Assembly (NCBI GenBank): GCA_949128115.1
Contig: OX421962.1
Location: forward strand, 7,906,262-7,970,261
Source: Anaspis maculata
Taxonomy: Eukaryota > Arthropoda > Insecta > Coleoptera > Scraptiidae
Reading direction: 5' to 3'
DNA length: 64,000 nt
Shown: piece after piece, positions 9,037 through 18,920 of the stretch
Position numbering within the stretch: position 1 is the first letter of the stretch
Layout of the letters: every line of letters begins with the position of its first letter
The notes under the pieces: generated by a model
Told to the model about the DNA's origin: nothing
Seen by the model: only the letters and a program-made list of their open reading frames with translations
Database searches by the model: none
Made by a program: the position numbers and the translations under genes

Positions 9037-9729
9037 TCAGATGTCTGTTATAAAACAATCAAGTCCTCTGCGGTATCTCCCTTTATTTATAGGTGAATCT
9101 TTGTCTATCGTTAAAAACCCGTGAGGTTCCCGCCAACACTGTGCACAAATATCTCTGAATTGTTCTCTGCTCATGTCCGGTGCGACATGATTGTTTAATA
9201 TGTGCTCCAAATCCAACGTGTCTTGTTTGAAGAGGATTAGAAAATTTGCATTGTCTCTCACCAATTGCTTTGGTATTGAGGAATATGTTTGTGCTAAATA
9301 GAAACAATCAATATTTCTATGTCTGCCAAAACTGAAGTAGTCTCTGACAATATTTTGATTGCATGATATAACATCGTCAAAAATTATAACTGAATTCTCA
9401 TTCGCTTGATTTGGTGGTATGACGTCTGCTCCATCTTGAAATTCAAAAAATCCGATTTCTTTGATTGGTTTTAGAACTTTTTTCAAGTGTAAATATTTTG
9501 GTTGGAGAAGGGTTTTGCAGTATAAATAAATATTTTGAAATCGCAAGCCATTCGGGTGCTCTAACAAACTCAACATCAAATTTGTTCTGCCGCAACCGCT
9601 TCCGCCAACTATCAAACCCCGTTTGCAACCTCCCAACAACGCACCGTGCGTGTAGAAATTTTGCATATCTGAAACAACCTCATCATAGTTTGTAACAGGC
9701 AGTGCGTGCTTTTGCTTTTCCAGTTTCAT
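9037..9729 (-). CDS. Polinton packaging ATPase (FtsK/HerA, A32-like), intact ORF
   Basis: The 230-residue ORF matches the usual length for Polinton/adintovirus packaging ATPases, which motor DNA into capsids. A P-loop region is at residues 42-50 (GGSGCGRTN), Walker B at 113-119 (SVIIFDD), and the conserved 'AQTYSSIPKQLVRDN' sensor-type block at 146-160. The canonical Walker A lysine (GCGKT) is arginine here, which should weaken or abolish ATP hydrolysis unless compensated. There is no frameshift or stop. A TATA-like AT-rich stretch (atataaatataaaaaata) lies about 20 to 45 bp upstream on the minus strand. The ORF's stop overlaps the truncated end of the PolB-like fragment, marking the internal deletion junction. 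Confidence 0.8.
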   Translation of the reverse strand: MKLEKQKHALPVTNYDEVVSDMQNFYTHGALLGGCKRGLIVGGSGCGRTNLMLSLLEHPNGLRFQNIYLYCKTLLQPKYLHLKKVLKPIKEIGFFEFQDGADVIPPNQANENSVIIFDDVISCNQNIVRDYFSFGRHRNIDCFYLAQTYSSIPKQLVRDNANFLILFKQDTLDLEHILNNHVAPDMSREQFRDICAQCWREPHGFLTIDKDSPINKGRYRRGLDCFITDI

Positions 9730-9848
9730 ATTCTCAACTAAGTGAAATTCTTGGTATTTTTTATATTTATATGTGATTTTCAGGTTGAAATAAGGTGTAT
9801 ATTAAAAGACAGATTCCGAATAGTTATTTTATTTTTTAACAATTCATT

Positions 9849-10256
9849 CCAATGCTTGACGTATTTTTACCGAAAGCAAATTATCGAGCTCCAGAAATAG
9901 ACGGTGAAGAGCCATCTGCTCTTCTTGGAAGAGTTTCCTCAGCCTCAGCTTCTTTGCAATCCTGGGAGGAATTTTACGGATTATCCGCAAATTTGGTTGT
10001 GGGGTGTAGGTGTCAAAGCTGTCCTCGCCCCAGCATTCTTCATCACCAGATTGTTCTTGGAAAATACAACAATATCAAATTATGCTTCCTTCAAAATTAC
10101 ATTTCGCTTATCTTCCGCATCAGAATCAAAATTCAAATGATGATGAGTCATTTTTCGAGCAGTTAGCTTTTTTGGTGTTTCATCTATTGTTCCTCCAGAG
10201 TGTTGTGGGATAGGATCCGACACTGGATTAGAAACTTTGTTCGTTTCGGTTGACAT
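9849..10256 (-). pseudogene. Unrecognised small Polinton gene, broken or spliced
   Basis: A minus-strand frame starts at 10256 (MSTETNKV...) and runs 58 codons to a stop near 10080. A second open frame (about 10050 down to 9849, ending near LSVKIRQALE) continues in another phase. A GTAATT...CAAG segment between them looks like a small intron, but the phases do not match exactly, so either a frameshift or a different splice is needed. AATAAA follows the second frame. It lies upstream of the ATPase on the same strand. I recognise no domain; an unidentified Polinton accessory or structural gene is likely. Confidence 0.4.
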
Positions 10257-10479
10257 GTTGTTATTGAATCTATGCTGACGACTAAACCTAACCGGTGACA
10301 ATCTGTAATATATGTACAATACCCCCACCAATTTCCATTGCTTTTGGTGGAGATTGATGATGATATTAGAAATCAAGCCTATAACTATACCGCTCCTCCC
10401 ACTCCTACACCTGATCCGCTCAGACAAGTCTAGACATGTTTCTTCAAGGTTGCTCCCCCCACTCCATGCGATTGAGGTT

Positions 10480-10680
10480 AATGAACTTTCGAGATCGAGG
10501 GTAAGGTCAAGGTCGGGGTCAAAGGTCAAGGTCACGGCCAAGGTCAAGGTGAGGGGTCAATGACCTGTCAAGGTCAAGGTCAAATTCAAGGTCAAGGTCA
10601 TGGGTCAATGACCTGTCAAGGTCAGGGGTGAATGACCTCTCAAGGTCAAGGTCAGGGGTCAATGACCTGTCAAGGTTGTC
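10480..10680 (-). repeat. AGGTCA array in right Polinton TIR
   Basis: Inverted counterpart of the array at 7440-7690, with 'tcaaggtcaaggtca' and 'gggtcaatgacctgtcaa' units. Together with the distal 'caccaccgttgcatg' block it forms the right terminal inverted repeat. Confidence 0.8.
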
Positions 10681-10720
10681 CCCCCCCCCACCACCGTTGC
10701 ATGCTCAAAAATTATCTACT

Positions 10721-10726
10721 GGAGGG
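10721..10726 (+). repeat. 6-bp target duplication GGAGGG, right
   Basis: Exact copy of 7403-7408, immediately after the CT end of the Polinton derivative. Confidence 0.85.
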
Positions 10727-10799
10727 GATATTTCTGCTGGGATATTTTTGGCCTGGGATATTTTGTCGCTGCACCAATTTAATAGCATTGCCCGTACAT

Positions 10800-11150
10800 T
10801 TCTCTTTGAATGAGTTCCTACTTAAAAAAAAATAAACAAAAACTGATTCCCGTCAACAACTTTTTTAAATGCCACTGGAAAAGTGTGTTAGTAGAAATCA
10901 CTTCTAGTACCTTTATTAAAAAAAAATCAAAGCCATGCCACTTCCTTAATGAGCATGGTTTCCGAATTTTCCAAAACAAAAAAAATTACACTTTCCAAAA
11001 CTTTGAAAATTAGATAGCATCAGCCATGCATTTCCCTTTAAAGAAGTCGCATGCCCAGTTTGAATTTCCTATTCTCAAAATCAAGGTACCAAAAGCGATT
11101 TTCACTGATCCACTTTTTCAGTGGCATCAGGAAGCCCGTAAAATACAGAT
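10800..11150. repeat. Rearranged copy of a palindromic repeat family
   Basis: Contains 'gattcccgtcaacaactttttt', split here as gattcccgtcaac and aactttttt, plus 'aagtcgcatgccca' and 'ggtaccaaaa', all shared with the palindrome at 24220-24746. Short inverted ends (ccactggaaaagtg against cactttttcagtgg) are still visible. No gene. Confidence 0.5.
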
Positions 11151-11552
11151 TCTTGTGCTAAAATCAACAAGTGTTTCACAGATACCTAGGTAAACTTCAC
11201 CTGCGGCAAGTCGCGTAATGAATTTAAACAATCGATATCCGCAGCCACCGGGTCGTCTGAGCCGCACTGCTCAGAGCGGAGTTGTAACGGCCTTGCGAAG
11301 TTCGCACAAAATTAGGGAGTTGCGAGCACACCACATAAATCTCGACAGTCAAGAGGGAACACTATGTCACATTCCGAATTTATTAACCAAGCGTGAAACA
11401 GGAAACTGATGGCCGGGGCGCTGGTAATGGCACGTATACATAGTACATACGAGCACATTATTAATGTGCCTGTATAACCAATCGGTGCAGTATGACTGAG
11501 CGATTTTAGAAGATTACAACCTACAATACGACAATACCTACACAGTATGTAC

Positions 11553-13042
11553 TACGAAGGCGCAGAGCGGACATGGGAGATATTTATTTGTAATTGCGAC
11601 TTTTTTCTATCAATTGACACTTTATTCTGGCATTTGCCACTTTTTTCTGTCAATTGACACTTTTTTATGTCAATTGACACTTTTTCTGGCATTTGCCACT
11701 TTTTTCTGTCAATTGACACTTTTTTATGTCAATTGACACTTTTTCTGGCAATTGCGACTTTTTTCTGTCAATTGACACTTTTTTCTGTCAATTGCGACTT
11801 TTTAGCACATTTCGATAGAAAAAGATGTTTATATGGCCGGTTTGTCCGTCTGTCTGTCCGTCTTTTATCTGCCTGTTCGTCCGTCTGTCTGTCTGTCCGT
11901 GTGAAAGTTGAGAAGTTGTACTTCTTCTCGGGAAATGAAGCTAGAGCCTTGGAACTTTTTCCGATTAATAGCTTAGGCCCTCAAATGTGGCCTATGGGTA
12001 GACTGTATTTCATGGTGGCGCTGCCATCTTGGTAGCTATATTGAAATTTCTCATCAGTGCAACGGAACCTCGAACGGAACTTACTCTGATCTCGTATGAA
12101 CATTCTTACTTTCAAGCTCAGTTTCATGATTACGCCGCCATCTTGGCCGCCACATCGAAATTTCTTATTATTGGAACGATTGTCATGAAACGTGAAACGT
12201 AGGTACCTACTCTTGTCTCGTATGAATCCGCTTCAGGTTCATTCGCTCTGAATCCGCTCTAGCGGATCATGAAACTCAGCTTGAGAATAAGAGTGATCAT
12301 ACGAAGCAAGGGTAAGTTTCAAGTTTCAGGAAAATCGTTCCACTGATAAGAAATTTGAATATGGTTACCAAGATGGCAGCGCCACCATGAAATCCAGTAT
12401 GCCCATTGGCCACCCCTATGGTGGAGTGACTAGCATGCACTGTGACTAGTGATTGCATACAACCACCATGCATACAACTAATATTTCGACTAAAAAACTT
12501 CCACTTCGCGCGTATTTCTCTTTTGCCAGTTCGCCGCGATCGGCCTGAATCGCCCATCCTTGTCTTACGGTTCCATCTCTGTTGCCTGAGCGTTTTGGAG
12601 ACACTCTACCTGTATGACACAATGCCGCGTGTCATCATCTATATACTCCACCATGGCCACCCCTGCGGACCTAAGCTTTCCATCGGAAAATGTTCCAAGG
12701 CTCTAGCTTCATTTCCCCGATGAGGAGTACAACTTCCTAATTTCTACACGGACGGACAGACAGACAGACAAATCGGCCATATCAAAGTAATTTTCTATCG
12801 AAATGTGTTGAAAAGTCGCAATTGACAGAAAAAAGTGTCAATTGACAGAAAAAAGTCGCAATTGCCAGAAAAAAGTGTCAATTGACAGAAAAAAGTGTCG
12901 ATTGACAGAAAAAAGTGGCAATTGCCAGAATAAAGTCGCAATTGCCAGAAAAAAGTGCCGATTGACAGAAAAAAGTGGCAATTGCCAGAAAAATGTCGCA
13001 ATTACAAATAAATATCTTCCATGTCCGCTCTGCGCCTTCGTA
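11553..13042. mobile_element. Foldback element with CAATTGACA subterminal arrays
   Basis: Perfect inverted ends TACGAAGGCGCAGAGCGGAC (11553) and its complement (ending 13042), flanked by the 6-bp direct repeat ATGTAC (11547-11552 and 13043-13048). Inside each end is an array of ~21-22 bp units 'cttttttctgtcaattgaca' (11590-11805 and, inverted, 12813-13005). The core holds GTCTGTCC microsatellite tracts and sequences like those at 25600-26230. ORFs of the form FFLSIDTFF are array translations. No transposase is seen. Confidence 0.8.
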
Positions 13043-13231
13043 ATGTACCTATCCTTGGTATAGTAAACTAGGGAACGGCCACGACATACCCTGGCATCAT
13101 GACACCCCTGGCACTTCGATAGAAAATAAACTGTCAGTCCCTCACAACAGGTCATCAAGGGTTTTTGGCTTGTTTCTTTGCCAATTAATATTGAATAGGG
13201 AACCTACAGTTCAAACCGAACCAAGTGTCAT

Positions 13232-13330
13232 GTTGCAGTAGTCACCCATCCCAAGACGGGCCGCGCTGTGGATTGTTTGATTTCGATGATCGAAGCCAAG
13301 TGCGATGTGCCACTACACTCACGCCCACGA
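13232..13330 (-). mobile_element. Second 5S rRNA-like SINE head or 5S relic
   Basis: On the minus strand, 'ATCGAAATCAAACAATCC' followed by 'CTTGGGATGGGTGACC' mirrors the 5S rRNA internal promoter (normally ATCACCGAAGTTAAGCAACG ... CTTGGATGGGTGACC). It is more diverged than the copy at 4891-5121. The downstream sequence is unique. It could be a SINE3-type retroposon or a decayed 5S gene; it is not a functional 5S gene because the interior is shortened and mutated. Confidence 0.5.
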
Positions 13331-13339
13331 TATACTCAC

Positions 13340-14012
13340 GCCCTATCGTAGGGACGGGCCGTCTCTACGATAAGAATCTGTCAATCTCACTCTTCGATCG
13401 AGTAGAATACGTTTTCTTTTAAAAAAGACTTGACTGTATGTCTGAAGAGGTTCGAAGTTAGTACTTTCCATAGGCATAGGCATAGAGCGAGCAGCATAAA
13501 TACAATGGTGACGCACAAACTTGCATCTAGCGTGTATTCGAGCTCAGTAGACCTAACGAGCTTATCGTTAACAATACCCTCGACAATACCAGCCTGTAGC
13601 TGGGCACCAAATCGTTGATCCGTTAATTGTTGATTAACATGTCAACTTTTTCATCAACGATTTATCTTTTAAGTAACTCAACTTGAAAATCATCAACGAA
13701 CTAAGTAATTTCCGCTACATTCAACTTCCGTTAACTCAAGTCCATTAGCATTTGTCTGAAAAAGTCTGAAAGTGTGGAGTGAAGTTTTCGACTGTAAAAA
13801 AAAAAACAGAAAACTTGCAAAATCTTTGGAAAAGACCAAAAAATAGCTGCTTCACCTATAACATTTTTGATTCATTATTGCATCTTGAACAAGGCTCTAA
13901 TGTAGCACTGCGATGTGCATTGAATCGAAAACCACGTAAGTCGTTTACAGAATTTTTTCAGGGGGAAGAATTCACTCACCTACTTTTTACTTACATTTTT
14001 ATCGATACTTAC
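13340..14012. other. Intergenic or intronic; no gene recognised
   Basis: AT-rich unique-looking sequence on the 3' side of the last visible guanylate cyclase exon. I see no further exon of that gene and no array. It is probably part of the next intron. Confidence 0.4.
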
Positions 14013-14149
14013 ATACTGTGTGTTGTCGAAATTCAAGCGTAAATTAACTATGATAATGTTCAGGCCGCTGACGGTGATGGTCTCTTCGCTGATCAAGGTA
14101 GTTTCAAGTTCCAAGTTGAAGATTTCGTTGGCGATTTGTTGCAGTTGTC
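14013..14149 (-). CDS. Atypical soluble guanylate cyclase, H-NOX exon (third seen)
   Basis: This 137-bp exon has an acceptor ttttacag just beyond 14149 and a donor GTAAGT at 14012-14007. It completes the split glycine codon left by the preceding exon and reads GQLQQIANEIF, then ends in the block 'VNLRLNFDNTQY', which matches the end of the H-NOX (HNOB) domain of insect Gyc-88E/89D guanylate cyclases. The protein would sense O2 or NO through haem and make cGMP. The following exons (H-NOXA/PAS, coiled coil, catalytic domain) should lie at lower coordinates, but I do not find them in 1-14012; they are probably outside the window. Confidence 0.85.
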
Positions 14150-14686
14150 CTGTAAAATAAAGAAAATTTTCTGCTAATCAGATCCAACTTGTTTTTCTTT
14201 GTATAAAAAATTCGGTCCTTTGTACACGCCTTTGTATAAATTCCTCGATAAATTCATACTGACGAGAAATGAAGGTGCTGCCGCAAGCTAGAGTTTTGTG
14301 TAAGGCAAAGGACTCTAAATAATGGTAAAATATTCAATTTTATACCCTGCCCGATATGACTGCCTCAGTTTTTAGAACGCTGTATTTGAATATAAAATGC
14401 TGCCTACCTCTGCTGGTGGTTTTTAAGTGACAGTCATAGGCTTAACAAGTTTTTTGCGCTTCTAGTTTTATGCATGAAAAATTCAAGGCTTTGAAAATTG
14501 TTACGGAAATCTGTATAATTACTTGGTACCGGGGCTTTCGTTCAATCCTGAAAACCACAGTTCAAAAAAACCAATTACCTATACACCTAGGGAAAACGTC
14601 GACCAATCGAGTCTCCTTCCCCAAGCTTTACAACTGGTTGCCTATATGAAAGCTTGACAGGTGATGTTTTTGAAAACAAAGCTCAC

Positions 14687-14880
14687 CCATCAGATAGTGC
14701 GTGAACCCCGTCCTTCCGCTGCGGTATACCAAGACACAGCCATTTTCGTCGACTTCGGTGCAGTACATGGAAGGACTCTTCATCTTCGGATACGACAGCG
14801 TGAACTGCTGGTGGATATTGTCGACGTTTTCTAGGAAATCCGTGAAATGCCTTCCGGTGGCTTTGATGGTCTCGTCATAC
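14687..14880 (-). CDS. Atypical soluble guanylate cyclase, haem-binding H-NOX exon
   Basis: A 194-bp exon bounded by ttccag before 14880 and GTGAGC after 14687. It encodes YDETIKATGRHFTDF..., then 'NVDNIHQQF', whose His is at the position of the haem proximal ligand, 'LSYPKMKSPSM', and 'YRSGRTG', which carries the Y-x-S-x-R motif that holds the haem propionates. Both key motifs are intact. The wording is closest to the Gyc-88E/89D (atypical, O2-responsive) group rather than classical beta-1. The upstream exon (23620-23819) joins in phase through a split glycine codon after an intron of 8.7 kb. The downstream intron is 537 bp. Confidence 0.9.
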
Positions 14881-15049
14881 CTGGAATTAGATTCGATTTT
14901 TACTTGACTGAAAAATATCACGTGTGTAAATAAAGTAAATAGTATAAGTGAAGTGAATGAATAGTTCATGTACTGTTTACTGACTACTTCTCATTAGGAA
15001 ACATGAAGAATTTCATTCGTGAAACATGCGATCACCAGTATTCGCTCAT

Positions 15050-15265
15050 ACTTTATTTCGTTCACTTTTTATCTCCAGTGGAATGACTTTTTGGAGAAAA
15101 AATAAAGTGACAAGCTGGGGGGAGGGAGGCTACGGCTAATGACACCTGCAAAGTTTTGGAGCGAAACTATCAGCGGTCATCAGCCGTATCCTCCCAGCGC
15201 TCCAGCTTGTCATTTTTTTTTGCTTCAAAAAGTCATCCTATCGAAAATAAAAAGTGAACGGGATT
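15050..15265. repeat. Short inverted-repeat element
   Basis: 'ttcgttcactttttatctcc' near 15058 pairs with 'cgaaaataaaaagtgaacgg' near 15242. 'gtgacaagctgggg' (15107) pairs with 'gctccagcttgtcat' (15200), with 'ctacggctaatgac' (15130) against 'gtcatcagccgta' (15176). A ~210-bp palindromic MITE without ORF. Confidence 0.55.
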
Positions 15266-15689
15266 ATAGGTGACTATAAAATTATAAGTACCAAATTAGA
15301 ATTATGTAAGGGAAACCAACTTCCGAAAACAGCAAATATAACTTATGATTCAACTTTGTCAAAGCTTGATAATAGACGTTCTTTCAACCCTGTTAATTGA
15401 TCCAAAAAGCAATTGTCAACATTTTGAATTTTTATTAACACTGTTTACGTTTATCCACGTTTATTCATTGTTCACATTTTTCACTCATTATTCACACGTA
15501 AACGTAAATAAATATTGTTTACACGTAAGCACATTTTCTCCTATGAATTTAACTTGTAACAATTTAACGTTGTAATAACGTTGTTGTGATAACTTTAAAT
15601 CAAACTTGGTCATCATTTCAAACTTCTACGTTAATTGATAACAAAGGTGATTATTAGTTTCATGGAAAGTTGAAATTGCAACTTGGAAG

Positions 15690-15870
15690 TTGAAACTAGA
15701 CTAAGGTAGTTTTTGAAGAACTAGACTCAGATATTTGTTGAAAAAATAGACTGAGATAGCTGTCCAAGAACCAAGAACTCGACTCAGATAGTTAATCGAG
15801 AAGTATTTAGAGCGAGATAGCTATTGAAGAACTAGACTGAGAGAGCTGTTAAAGAACTGACTCAGTTACA
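15690..15870. repeat. ~35-bp GAACTAGACTGAGATAG tandem repeat
   Basis: Units such as 'gaactagactcagatag' and 'gagatagctgttgaagaact' repeat about five times. Related units occur at 19640-19830 and 21225-21300, so the same composite repeat (this array, then 'gagcgcgccctacctgaatcc', then the ~135-bp satellite) is present twice. Confidence 0.6.
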
Positions 15871-16059
15871 AATAGCTCATGCCAAAATTGCAAACTGTAT
15901 ACTGATTCAACTATTGGGGAACTGGAGTCAGATTTCCTAGAAAAAATGCCAAATGGATGGAGTGGCCGACAAGCGCGCCCTACCTGAATCCAGTGGAACG
16001 TACCTACTCGGACTATGCAAGAGGGTATGACCTGGATAAAGTGATTTATGGGAAGTTCG

Positions 16060-16400
16060 GACATAAAAGTTCATTCAAAGGGAAAAAAACTTGGAAAAAA
16101 GTCGTTGGAAAGCTACAAAAAAGTACCCATGGATCAACATTCTCAAATTTTGAATTTTCAAAAAAATCGGGAATCTTTTTTTGATCAACTTGGTTTTCGA
16201 TCAGCTTAGCTTGAGAAGCACACAAGCAATTCTTTTGGAGATGGCTCGTTGGAAAGCTACAAACAAGAGGTCAACACTCACAAATTTTGAATTTCCAAAA
16301 AAAAGTCGGAATTTCGGATTTTTCTAAATTTGCTTAGCTTGAGGGGCACACAAGCGATCATTTTTGGGCTAGGCTCGTTGGAAAGCCTGTGTCGTTCAAA
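16060..16400. repeat. ~135-bp satellite, short block
   Basis: Two to three copies of a unit with 'gctcgttggaaagctacaa', 'caaattttgaatttt' and 'agcttgagaagcacacaagc'. The long block of the same satellite is at 21480-23540. Confidence 0.7.
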
Positions 16401-16453
16401 TTATTCAACTGCAGTGGAGTGGGGGACTGTCGCCGGCGACAAACGAAGTTCTG

Positions 16454-16575
16454 TAAAGCCGCCATTACACTACACAATTTCTTGAACAATCTGCCAAAAT
16501 AGTGTCAAAAAACAATCAACTTGATCGTTTAACTGACAGATTGTTCAAGAAATTGTCTAGTGCAACACAGCTTTA
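16454..16575. mobile_element. Small palindromic MITE
   Basis: 'acacaatttcttgaacaatctg' (about 16476) and its complement 'cagattgttcaagaaattgt' (16536) form long arms, with outer ends taaagc (16454) and gcttta (16575). 122 bp, no ORF. Confidence 0.7.
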
Positions 16576-16879
16576 AAACCGCCAAGGAAGTCTCGGTTGA
16601 AAAAAAATATTTTTTTTTGAACTTCAGCCACAACGACATGAATGTGGTACTCAAATTACGGGATGTTTTTCAAATTTTCCGCCCATTCACAGGTGTTTAC
16701 AAAAAAAATACCGTTTTGGTTTTGCAGTGACAACTAACTTTTCTCCTCGTTGACCGATTTTCGAGATTTATGGCTCACATTTGAGCCGAAACTCCAGGTG
16801 AAAGGATCCGAAGATCAAAACCGAGATCAAAACTGAATCAAGACAAATAAATAATTTGATGAAAATCAAGAATCGAAGG

Positions 16880-17215
16880 AATTATTCATTCTGAATACGT
16901 CAAGGTTTTTCTTGCTTGTCAGAATTGAGAACTGTGGATGACCGATAACAGTCAACAACTGTGTGTTTGGCAAGGCGAAGCAGCCTCTTGGTCACCTGAA
17001 AGTGCTCGTAACCAACACTACGAAAATCAGAACAATGAGTCACCTAAACTGGTTTGTCATCCAGTGTTCTTATTTTCGTAGTATCGGTAACGAGCATTTA
17101 CAGGTGATCAAAGGACTGTTTCTTCTTCCTAAACATGCAGCTGTAAATTGTGTTCCTTCATCCACATTTATTGACTATGACAAACAGGAAAAACCTTGAC
17201 GTGTTCAGAATAAAG
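16880..17215. mobile_element. Palindromic MITE, ~335 bp
   Basis: 'attctgaatacgtcaagg' (16889) pairs with 'ccttgacgtgttcagaat' (17195). Interior pairs include 'ctcgtaaccaacactacgaaaa' against 'ttttcgtagtatcggtaacgag', quoted in part. The ORF at 16963-17199 is a translation of the palindrome, not a gene. Confidence 0.65.
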
Positions 17216-17459
17216 TAAGTTTTTGTTTCTAAATTGAACGTAGCACCTATAAAAATATAAAACAAGTGAGTATGCCTTCACGTGCGTGAGTCTCAGTAGC
17301 GCATTTTCTCGAAGAGGCATATTGTGGACGTAAAGAAATTTGATTGGAGGAGAAACACCATTCCTTGCCCACTTTCTTCATTCGAAACTCATTGTGATAT
17401 TTTGTTATCAGAATGGGGTATTTGCCAATAAAATAGATTTGAATGAAAATTCTTTCACT

Positions 17460-18920
17460 CATCAATATTTTTTTGTTCGAGGGCGGGAGCTGGGAGCGGC
17501 GACTAATCAACAGTAGTCTATTCTTTCCCATTTTTAGTCGGCTATCCAAATAGCGAAAGAATCAGATCGCTATGTCTTCGGGTTTATGTTTTCCATTTAT
17601 CTCTTACTTTGAGGGCAGCGTGTGGGGGTGGCAGCATCCGGCAAAGTAACTGTTCCACAGTTTGAGTTTGGAGTTTCTGAATGTTCAAGGGAATATGACA
17701 ATAAGTGAAAATTGTGAGAGTTGAATTTTTTTGTTTGGGGACGGGAGCTGGAGGCGGCGACTAATCAAAAGTGGCCTATCTCTTCCCATTTTTAGTCAGC
17801 TATCTATATAGCGAAACAATTGGATCGCTATGTCTTCAGGGTTATGTTTTACATTTATGTATCTCTTACTTTGGGGGCGGCGTGTGGGAGCGGCAGAGTT
17901 TGGCAAAGAAATTCTTCCACAGTTTGAGTTTGGAGTTTCTGAATGTTTGAGGTAACATTAAAATGTAAATCAGTGGAAATTATTGAAAGTTGCACTTTTT
18001 CTTTTGGGGGTGTAAGTTGGAGGCGGCGCCATATCAAAAGTAGCCTATTCTTTCCCATTTTTAGTTAGCTATCCATATAGCGCAAGAATTAGATCGTTAT
18101 GTCTTCGGGTTTATGTTTTTCATTCATCTCTCACTTTGAGGGCAGCGTGTGGGGGCGGCAGCATTCGACAAAATAACTGTTGGACAGTTTGAGTTGGGAG
18201 TTTCTAAATGTAAGGGAAATATGACAATCAGTGAAAATTGTGAAAGTTGCATTTTTTTTGTTTGGAGGCGGCAGCTGGAGGCGGCGGCTAATCAAAAGTG
18301 GCCTATCTTTTTCCAATTCCATTCAGCTATCAATATAGTGAAAGAATTAGATCGCTATGTCTTCAGGTTCATGTTTCACATTCATCTCTCACTTTGGGGG
18401 CGGCGTGTGGGAGCGGCAGAGTTTGGCAAAGAACTTCTTGCACAGTTTGAGTCAAGAGTTTCTAAATGTTCGAGGTAACATTATCAGCTAAATCAGTGAA
18501 AATTGTTGAAAGTTGCTTTTTTTCTTTTGGGGGCAGAAGCTGGAGGCGGCGCCATATCAAAAGTAGCCTTTCTTTTTCCATTTTTAGTTAGCTATCCATA
18601 TAGCGAAGAACTTAGATCGCTATGTCTTCGGGTTCATGTTTTTCATTTATTTCTTCCTTTGGGGGCGGCGTGTGGAAGCGGCAGCGTTCGGCCGAGCAAA
18701 TGTTGCATAATTTGAGTTGGCAGTTCCTAATGTTTAATGGAACATCTCAATCAGTAACATTTGTAAAAGTTGCACTTTTTATCGTTTGGGGGCGGAATCT
18801 GGGGGCGGCGACCAACCAAAAGTAGCCTATCCTTTCCCATTTTCAGTCAGCTATTTATATACCGAAAGAATCAGATCGCTATGTCTTTGGGTTTATGTTT
18901 TTCAATTTAAAGTGATTGGG
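17460..18920. repeat. ~262-bp tandem repeat, about six units
   Basis: The landmark 'tagtcagctatccatatagcg' (with variants) occurs near 17536, 17793, 18062, 18325, 18586 and 18845, spacings 257-269 bp. Each unit also has 'agatcgctatgtcttcggg', 'gcggcgtgtgggagcggcag' and 'gtttgagttggga'. Spacer words alternate between neighbours, hinting at a higher-order two-unit pattern. Open frames on either strand are repeat shadows. Confidence 0.85.

Larger units (their letters stand above)
7858..9040 (+). pseudogene. N-terminal fragment of a PolB-type protein, MITE-interrupted
   Basis: Three exons are visible: 7858-7902, 7980-8133 and 8194 onward, with introns 7903-7979 (GT..AG) and 8134-8193 (GTAAG..CAG) and consistent phase. 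Exon 2 encodes a zinc finger with C..C and H...C ligands (HRCTQC...HMQQSC). Exon 3 encodes a second finger (YCESC...H...H). A hAT MITE with 8-bp duplication then splits the frame at 8285-8674; the frame on both sides is compatible with insertion alone. The last part (8683-9040) has the 'KSFRTKN' block found before the exonuclease domain of Polinton/bidnavirus-like family B polymerases. The fragment stops near 9040 where it runs into the end of the ATPase gene, so the catalytic part is deleted. The PolB assignment is from family resemblance, moderate confidence. Confidence 0.6.
7409..10720. mobile_element. Miniature Polinton/Maverick deletion derivative
   Basis: A 3312-bp element with inverted ends beginning AGTAGATAATTTTT (7409) and ending with its complement (10720). 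It has AG...CT termini and an exact 6-bp duplication GGAGGG, the hallmarks of Polintons. Each terminal region (about 280 bp) is packed with AGGTCA/TGACCT repeats. The interior keeps a TATA promoter, the spliced N-terminal part of a PolB-like protein (plus strand), a packaging ATPase (minus strand) and an unrecognised small minus-strand gene. Integrase, most of the polymerase, protease and capsid genes are absent; full-length relatives are usually 15-20 kb. It therefore cannot be autonomous. Confidence 0.8.

Noticed and set aside
11590..13158. FFLSIDTFF-type repetitive proteins
   Set aside because: All frames through the CAATTG array are open because the ~21-22 bp unit lacks stops; no start or domain evidence.
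16963..17199. 78-codon ORF with protein-like composition
   Set aside because: It lies wholly inside a palindromic MITE and mirrors its arms.
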